A stretch of 44,631 bases of DNA, from NCBI GenBank assembly GCA_021803465.1, contig JAJZLL010000005.1, positions 7,863 to 52,493 of the forward strand, read 5' to 3'. The translations under genes were made by a program, and so were the position numbers. The notes beneath the pieces were generated by a model. It was not told the origin of the DNA. It saw nothing but the letters and a program-made list of their open reading frames with translations, and searched no databases. This document shows, in pieces, positions 40,788 through 44,631 of the stretch. The stretch is from a bacterium (GTDB lineage Bacteria; Chloroflexota; Dormibacteria; Aeolococcales; Aeolococcaceae). Positions within the stretch are counted from its first letter, which is position 1. Every line of letters starts with the position of its first letter.

Positions 40788-41753
40788 TCAGAGGGCGGAG
40801 CATGCGAGCGTGAATGCTGCAGTGAATGGTGAACCTTCGACCACGACTGCTGGCGATCCCAGTCCAGACTGGAAGGGAGCAGGGGGTGCAGTCATTGGCT
40901 CAAGACAGATGAAAGGGGAACCCTTTGGCGCATATACCTGAAGGCACCTGTATGCCCTGTCCGCCTCAAGGTGGAGTGACATTGAATGCGAGGACAGCGT
41001 GATCCGCTGGGATGGCATGACAAAGCATGAGTCGAAGGTCCTGTCCGAAAGTGGTCCAGAGAGGGCTGGGCAGGACATGGGAGTGCCAGAGGGGATCATG
41101 TCCCGCAGTGGATACTCCAGGTTCACTGGCACATCGAGCATCCATTCCTCACGGGGAGAATCTGGTAGACAGAGGTACGGGTGAAATCCGAAAGCCACGG
41201 GAACTGGAATATCAGAGAGCGCATGCACAGTTGTCCGGAGGAGGAGTCCCTCAGGCGAGAGGATGCATTCAAGCTCTATGCGATGGGGGAATGGATATGC
41301 GGCAAAGGTTGGGCAGTCTGGAGTGAAATCGAGGTGTGCACGGAGCGTTGCTGTTGAGGTGGCAGAATCGGGTGGAGGTCCATCATCCCTCCAGTGAAGT
41401 GCTCCCTGGTGCAGTCCATGTATGGCCCCACCTGGATCAACGACCGTGATGGGAAGTGCTGACGGGTCCAGTGTGACTTGCGTGTCATTGAACACGTACG
41501 CAAGTCCGCCAAGACGGTTCGCCCATGGGAACAGGAAGGGTATGCCAGTTGTTGTTCCCTGTTCCGCAAACGCCTGGCATGTGGCTCGTGCATGGAGATG
41601 CTCTCCACCGTTCCATGTGAACGATGTGCACAGCATGCCGAGTGACGGAACAACTGTTGCCCCGTACGCACCTGCAGAGAGCGAGTATCCCTCGAAACCC
41701 TCAACACCTATGCGATGCGCTTCGCCTTGCGTTGAAGAGTTTGAGTGTTCCAC
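40788..41753 (-). CDS. Aldose 1-epimerase family protein (GalM-like)
   Basis: The 321-aa protein has the galactose mutarotase fold. PFLFPWANRLGGLAYVFN is the conserved sugar-binding segment. VAFGFHPYLCLP carries the catalytic acid His, and GSPFICLEPMTAPP the catalytic base Glu. It interconverts alpha and beta anomers of aldoses or hexose phosphates. The GTG at 41753 has GGAGGAAGCT directly upstream, a strong ribosome-binding site. It is divergent from the DUF4342 gene and probably co-transcribed with the SprT-like gene. Confidence 0.9.
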   Translation of the reverse strand: MEHSNSSTQGEAHRIGVEGFEGYSLSAGAYGATVVPSLGMLCTSFTWNGGEHLHARATCQAFAEQGTTTGIPFLFPWANRLGGLAYVFNDTQVTLDPSALPITVVDPGGAIHGLHQGALHWRDDGPPPDSATSTATLRAHLDFTPDCPTFAAYPFPHRIELECILSPEGLLLRTTVHALSDIPVPVAFGFHPYLCLPDSPREEWMLDVPVNLEYPLRDMIPSGTPMSCPALSGPLSDRTFDSCFVMPSQRITLSSHSMSLHLEADRAYRCLQVYAPKGSPFICLEPMTAPPAPFQSGLGSPAVVVEGSPFTAAFTLACSAL

Positions 41754-41880
41754 AGCTTCCTCCAGAGAGAGTTGTCAGGGTGCTGCTACCATCCTAGCAA
41801 TGGCTTGCACGTGCGGATGCGTAGGATTGACCAATTGGTGGAACATTATAGATGCATGCAGGACACCTGGAGGAACTCCC

Positions 41881-42162
41881 ATGAGCACTACTGCTGAGCA
41901 GAAAACCACCTCATTTGGCGCAGATGCGCTGGATGCAGTGAAACGTCTCGTTGATGCGGGAATGGTGCGATCCATCACGATCCGTGACAGGGATGGGCGG
42001 GAGCTCTTCCGCACACCACTTGGGATTGGCATTGTCGGCGTCGCACTCATACCAGTATGGGCAGCGATTGGCGCAGTAGTGGCAGTAGCAACTGGCTGCA
42101 CCATCGAGGTCGAGATGCGGGAAGAGGGAAGAGGATCTGCTGTACGGAAGAACACGAAATAG
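41881..42162 (+). CDS. DUF4342 domain protein
   Basis: The 93-aa protein matches DUF4342: VKRLVDAGMVRSITIRDRDGRELFRTPL, then one hydrophobic helix pair IGIVGVALIPVWAAIGAVVAVATGC and a short strand IEVEMRE. The function of this family is unknown to me, and a membrane-associated role is likely. The ATG at 41881 has GGAGGAACTCCC upstream. Hydrophobic content and the ribosome-binding site make it secure as a gene. Confidence 0.88.
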   Translation: MSTTAEQKTTSFGADALDAVKRLVDAGMVRSITIRDRDGRELFRTPLGIGIVGVALIPVWAAIGAVVAVATGCTIEVEMREEGRGSAVRKNTK

Positions 42163-42258
42163 TAGTCAGTTACGGGTGGCTGGGCATCTGGGAAGGCTTC
42201 GAAATGCCACTTCCTGACATGCACAGCGCGAGGACAAGAAGCATGCAATGATGCATGC

Positions 42259-43419
42259 ATGCGCATTCTTGCAACCTGCTCGATGGGCGGGATGGGACAT
42301 CTCCTTCCCGTACTCACAGCTGTGAAGGCGTATGAGCGCCTTGGCCACACTGTGCATCTTCTTGTGCCTCCATCTCTTTCAGCGGAAGCGGAGCGATCTG
42401 GAGCCGCAGTAACGGCTGGCAGCGAACCTGATGCACAGTTCATTGAGGAAATCTGGCATGCAGCTCTTGATGCAAATGCACCTTCGGGATTCATTGACAC
42501 AGAGCTGTTCGCGAAGCATGCTGCACGGGCGATGCTCCCACATGCACGGAAGCTTTGCGATGCAGTGAAACCCAATGTGATTCTTCGTGAACCGTGCGAA
42601 TATGCTGCTGCAGTAGCTGCCTTTGAGAGGGGGATTCCGCAGGCGCAGATTGGAATATCCCAGGCGCATATCGAGTGGAAGGTGCTCGGGACTGTCGCGC
42701 CAGTCCTTGAGGGCTACGCCAATGGCATTGCCAGGACAATCCGTGCACAGCCGTACCTCACGAGTTTTCCAGAGCCGCTCGACAGCTCACCATGGCCGGA
42801 TACAAGGAGATACAGGCTGGACGATGGCGACGAAGGTGCTGCTGGGCGAACGTTTGAAAAAGTGGCAACTGGGTGGGAGTCTCCTCTTGTGTATGTCACA
42901 TTCGGAACGGTGTTTGGACACGTTCCCGGAGCTCGTGCAGTGTACAGATCCGTGCTTGATCTTCTTGGCAAGCTGCCATACCAGTTCATCATGACGGTTG
43001 GATCGCACATTGCCATCGAGCACCTCGCTCCTGTGCCGGAAAATGTGCACGCATATCAGTGGATTCCGCAAAGTGCAGTATTTCCCCATGTGAGGGCAGT
43101 GCTCTGCCATGGTGGATCAGGTACAACATGGGGAGCTCTGGCTGCTGGAATACCTGTTGGTGTGTGGCCCTTCTTTGCTGACCAGGAAGCAAATGGACGG
43201 CTGGTGGCAAAGGCGGGAGCAGGCATCATGAAACGTGGCAATGGTGCGAGTAATGCAGGCATGAAGCCATTTGATGCAAGGGATCTCGGTGAGCTACGAA
43301 GCATGATCAACCAGCTTGGGGAGGATGCCAGGTTTGGCAGTGCGGCGCTGCGCATTCGGGAGGCGATGGGGGAGCAGAAGCCCTTGCATACTGTTCTTGC
43401 TGGGTTGCTGTGTCCCTGA
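42259..43419 (+). CDS. Glycosyltransferase family 1 (UDP-glycosyltransferase/MGT-like)
   Basis: The 386-aa protein has the two-domain GT-B pattern of the macrolide/flavonoid type. The N-terminal start RILATCSMGGMGHLLPVLTAV is the acceptor domain, and the donor domain has VYVTFGTVFGH, HAYQWIPQSAVFPHV and then LCHGGSGTTWGALAAGIPVGVWPFFADQ-ANGRLV. The latter is the nucleotide-sugar binding signature, with HGG and DQ. It glycosylates a small molecule or lipid, with neither donor nor acceptor identifiable. The ATG at 42259 starts at the first beta strand. An unusual ATGCATGCATG run precedes it and gives nearby alternative starts in other frames only. Confidence 0.9.
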   Translation: MRILATCSMGGMGHLLPVLTAVKAYERLGHTVHLLVPPSLSAEAERSGAAVTAGSEPDAQFIEEIWHAALDANAPSGFIDTELFAKHAARAMLPHARKLCDAVKPNVILREPCEYAAAVAAFERGIPQAQIGISQAHIEWKVLGTVAPVLEGYANGIARTIRAQPYLTSFPEPLDSSPWPDTRRYRLDDGDEGAAGRTFEKVATGWESPLVYVTFGTVFGHVPGARAVYRSVLDLLGKLPYQFIMTVGSHIAIEHLAPVPENVHAYQWIPQSAVFPHVRAVLCHGGSGTTWGALAAGIPVGVWPFFADQEANGRLVAKAGAGIMKRGNGASNAGMKPFDARDLGELRSMINQLGEDARFGSAALRIREAMGEQKPLHTVLAGLLCP

Positions 43420-43586
43420 GCGAGTGTGAAGTTCCTTGCTCACATGGCAGAAGATGTGACTAAGGAATGATGGCAAAGCAATCGCGCAGCAACATGCATC
43501 CTACTGTCATGGAAGGACCTTGGGTCACGAAGAGATGCCACAGCCTGTGAAACTGTCAAGTATTCTCTGGGAAGCTGCTGTTTAGC

Positions 43587-44225
43587 TCAGGAGAAGTTTG
43601 AGGACAGTGGCGTATAGAAGGAAATGAACCACTTTCCCGTGCTGGTCTGAACGACCCAGTACTTTGTCGTTGACGAGCTTGTTCCGCCTGCGGTGCTACT
43701 CGAGCATTTCGCCTGAACAGTTCCATTGTTCCCCTTGAGGCTTTCCGAATAGGTGCATTTCTGGTTTGCAGGTTTCACCTGGGAGAGCGCCTGCTGTATG
43801 GCAGCTGGGGGAAGATGAAATCCTGAAAGGAGAGATGCAGTGACCTGAACAGCCGCAAGGCTCATCATGGTGCAATCATCCTCAACTGGCTTGGTTGAAA
43901 CGAAGGTAGCAGCTGCAACAGCTGATGTGTCACCTCCCTTCTCGTCCAGTATCGTTCCAGATGCAGAGGGAGATGGTGTTGTGGCTGTTCCTGATGCCAG
44001 AGTTGCGATTTTGTTGTCGCACTGGGAAACCGTTGTGAGGGAGGGCGATGTGAAGGTAATGGCTGATGACACACCATTCACTACAGCCGTGGTGTTCTTA
44101 GCGTACGATCCGCTTTGCGCTGAAGAAGAGTTCGTTGTCTTGGCTGTGCCACATCCGGAAAGAACACATACTGCAATCAAGGTGGCCACACACCCTGCTG
44201 AGGCCATGAATCGAGAACCTACCAT
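43587..44225 (-). CDS. Lipoprotein of unknown function
   Basis: The 212-aa protein has a signal peptide (residues 1-24) ending in the lipobox VLSGC, so Cys 25 should be lipidated and the protein held on the outer face of the membrane. The mature part is Ser/Thr/Ala-rich, with four further cysteines that could form disulfides and a C-terminal strand region (TKYWVVQTSTGKWFISFYTPL). No enzyme motif is seen. The ATG at 44225 has AGGAG eight or more bases upstream, and a second ATG six codons in is possible. The start of its likely promoter (TATACT near 44250) is plausible but the -35 is weak. Confidence 0.8.
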   Translation of the reverse strand: MVGSRFMASAGCVATLIAVCVLSGCGTAKTTNSSSAQSGSYAKNTTAVVNGVSSAITFTSPSLTTVSQCDNKIATLASGTATTPSPSASGTILDEKGGDTSAVAAATFVSTKPVEDDCTMMSLAAVQVTASLLSGFHLPPAAIQQALSQVKPANQKCTYSESLKGNNGTVQAKCSSSTAGGTSSSTTKYWVVQTSTGKWFISFYTPLSSNFS

Positions 44226-44474
44226 TGTGTGTGACTCCTATTGACTTGGCGTGAGTATATCGTGTTGCTTTAGATGACTCTATCACTCTCCTGTCCCCTG
44301 TGTGTCAATATTCGTTCAACCAAGACAGGACCATGAATGATTTGTGGGGAGGACACTCTTCATGCTGGCAAGGGTGCTGATCGAGGAGTGATCCTCTGTG
44401 CTTTCCTTGACAGTACAGGTTATGCACAATTGGAGTTTGGCTACGCTGCGAGCAGAGTATCCTTGATAAGGCAT

Positions 44475-44557
44475 GCCGGGCTGGCGGAATGGTAGACGCA
44501 GCGGTCTTAAAAACCGCGGGGTGAAAGCTCATCTGGGTTCGAGTCCCAGGCCCGGCA
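44475..44557 (+). tRNA. tRNA-Leu (anticodon TAA), no encoded CCA
   Basis: A class II tRNA: acceptor GCCGGGC/GCCCGGC, D-arm GGCGGAATGGTAGACGC, anticodon loop CTTAAAA in stem GCGGT/ACCGC, a variable arm GGGGTGAAAGCTC and T-arm CTGGGTTCGAGTCCCAG. The discriminator A is followed by GGG, so CCA must be added by the tRNA nucleotidyltransferase, unlike the other three tRNA genes here. Confidence 0.97.
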
Positions 44558-44631
44558 GGGAGCATTCCGAGATCGATTTGCCAACTTCTGATGATGCTCC
44601 CTTCCGTGATGGTGAGCACCCTGTATGGTGC

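Noticed and set aside
44305..44619. Minus-strand frame across tRNA-Leu
   Set aside because: The tRNA explains the region, and the frame has no protein features.

Overview
The window is 44.6 kb of a bacterial chromosome, roughly 55-58% GC by eye. It uses the standard code (TGA is a normal stop), and genes are dense on both strands. The phylum is uncertain. The SRP RNA - dnaX - ybaB - recR block, the long SRP RNA and the tandem ThyX-like protein are of a kind seen in Gram-positive-related lineages (Actinomycetota, Chloroflexota) and some candidate phyla. The PRTase-like 'GDDTSGR' proteins recall sequences I associate with Patescibacteria. The metabolic genes (transhydrogenase, enoyl-CoA hydratase family, SCP2, aldose epimerase) argue against a very reduced genome. 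No 16S rRNA or ribosomal protein is present to settle it.

Layout. 1-1.9 kb: membrane proteins of unknown role, one running into a poly-G tract at the contig edge. 1.9-2.6 kb: a ribbon-helix-helix/PIN toxin-antitoxin pair behind a palindromic promoter. 2.7-7.9 kb: SRP RNA, dnaX, ybaB, recR, a tandem ThyX-like protein and a small unknown gene. 8-13.5 kb: an uncharacterised cluster with a protein of three PRTase-like domains, a 509-residue unknown, a 169-residue unknown and a membrane protein. 13.7-17.5 kb: an ABC-F ATPase, a degenerate HAD protein and an MFS transporter. 17.46-23.54 kb: two small genomic islets stacked on the 3' end of tRNA-Gly(TCC). Islet 1 is 3,840 bp (drug-efflux-type ABC transporter, broken DUF4097 gene, MNT/HEPN pair, small membrane protein). 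Islet 2 is about 2.2 kb (CGNR regulator divergent from a HAD phosphatase). Neither has a recognisable integrase.

23.6-27.4 kb: an alpha/beta-hydrolase-like protein, a HIT protein, a nucleotidyltransferase-like protein coupled to an APH-type kinase, and a 2OG-Fe(II) oxygenase-like protein. 27.4-30 kb: a NarL-type two-component system. 30-34 kb: a HAD phosphatase, a three-gene NAD(P) transhydrogenase (pntAa-pntAb-pntB) and tRNA-Gly(GCC). 34-37.4 kb: a PaaG-like crotonase, DUF971, a guanine-deaminase-like enzyme, SCP2 and a nucleoside-deoxyribosyltransferase-like protein. 37.6-39.2 kb: a tandem pair of long HIT proteins. 39.2-44.6 kb: tRNA-Cys, a DUF433/DUF5615 toxin-antitoxin pair, an HExxH peptidase with an aldose epimerase, DUF4342, a glycosyltransferase, a lipoprotein and tRNA-Leu.

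Themes. There are three toxin-antitoxin-like pairs in 45 kb. Several genes have a good promoter placed so that transcription should start on or next to the ATG (leaderless). Several nucleotide-handling folds are duplicated or have lost catalytic residues: triple PRTase, tandem ThyX with the active-site motif split between halves, tandem HIT, a HAD protein without the nucleophile Asp and an alpha/beta hydrolase without the nucleophile Ser. The strongest candidate for something undescribed is the pair of integrase-less islets at tRNA-Gly, which share a 124-bp left end.
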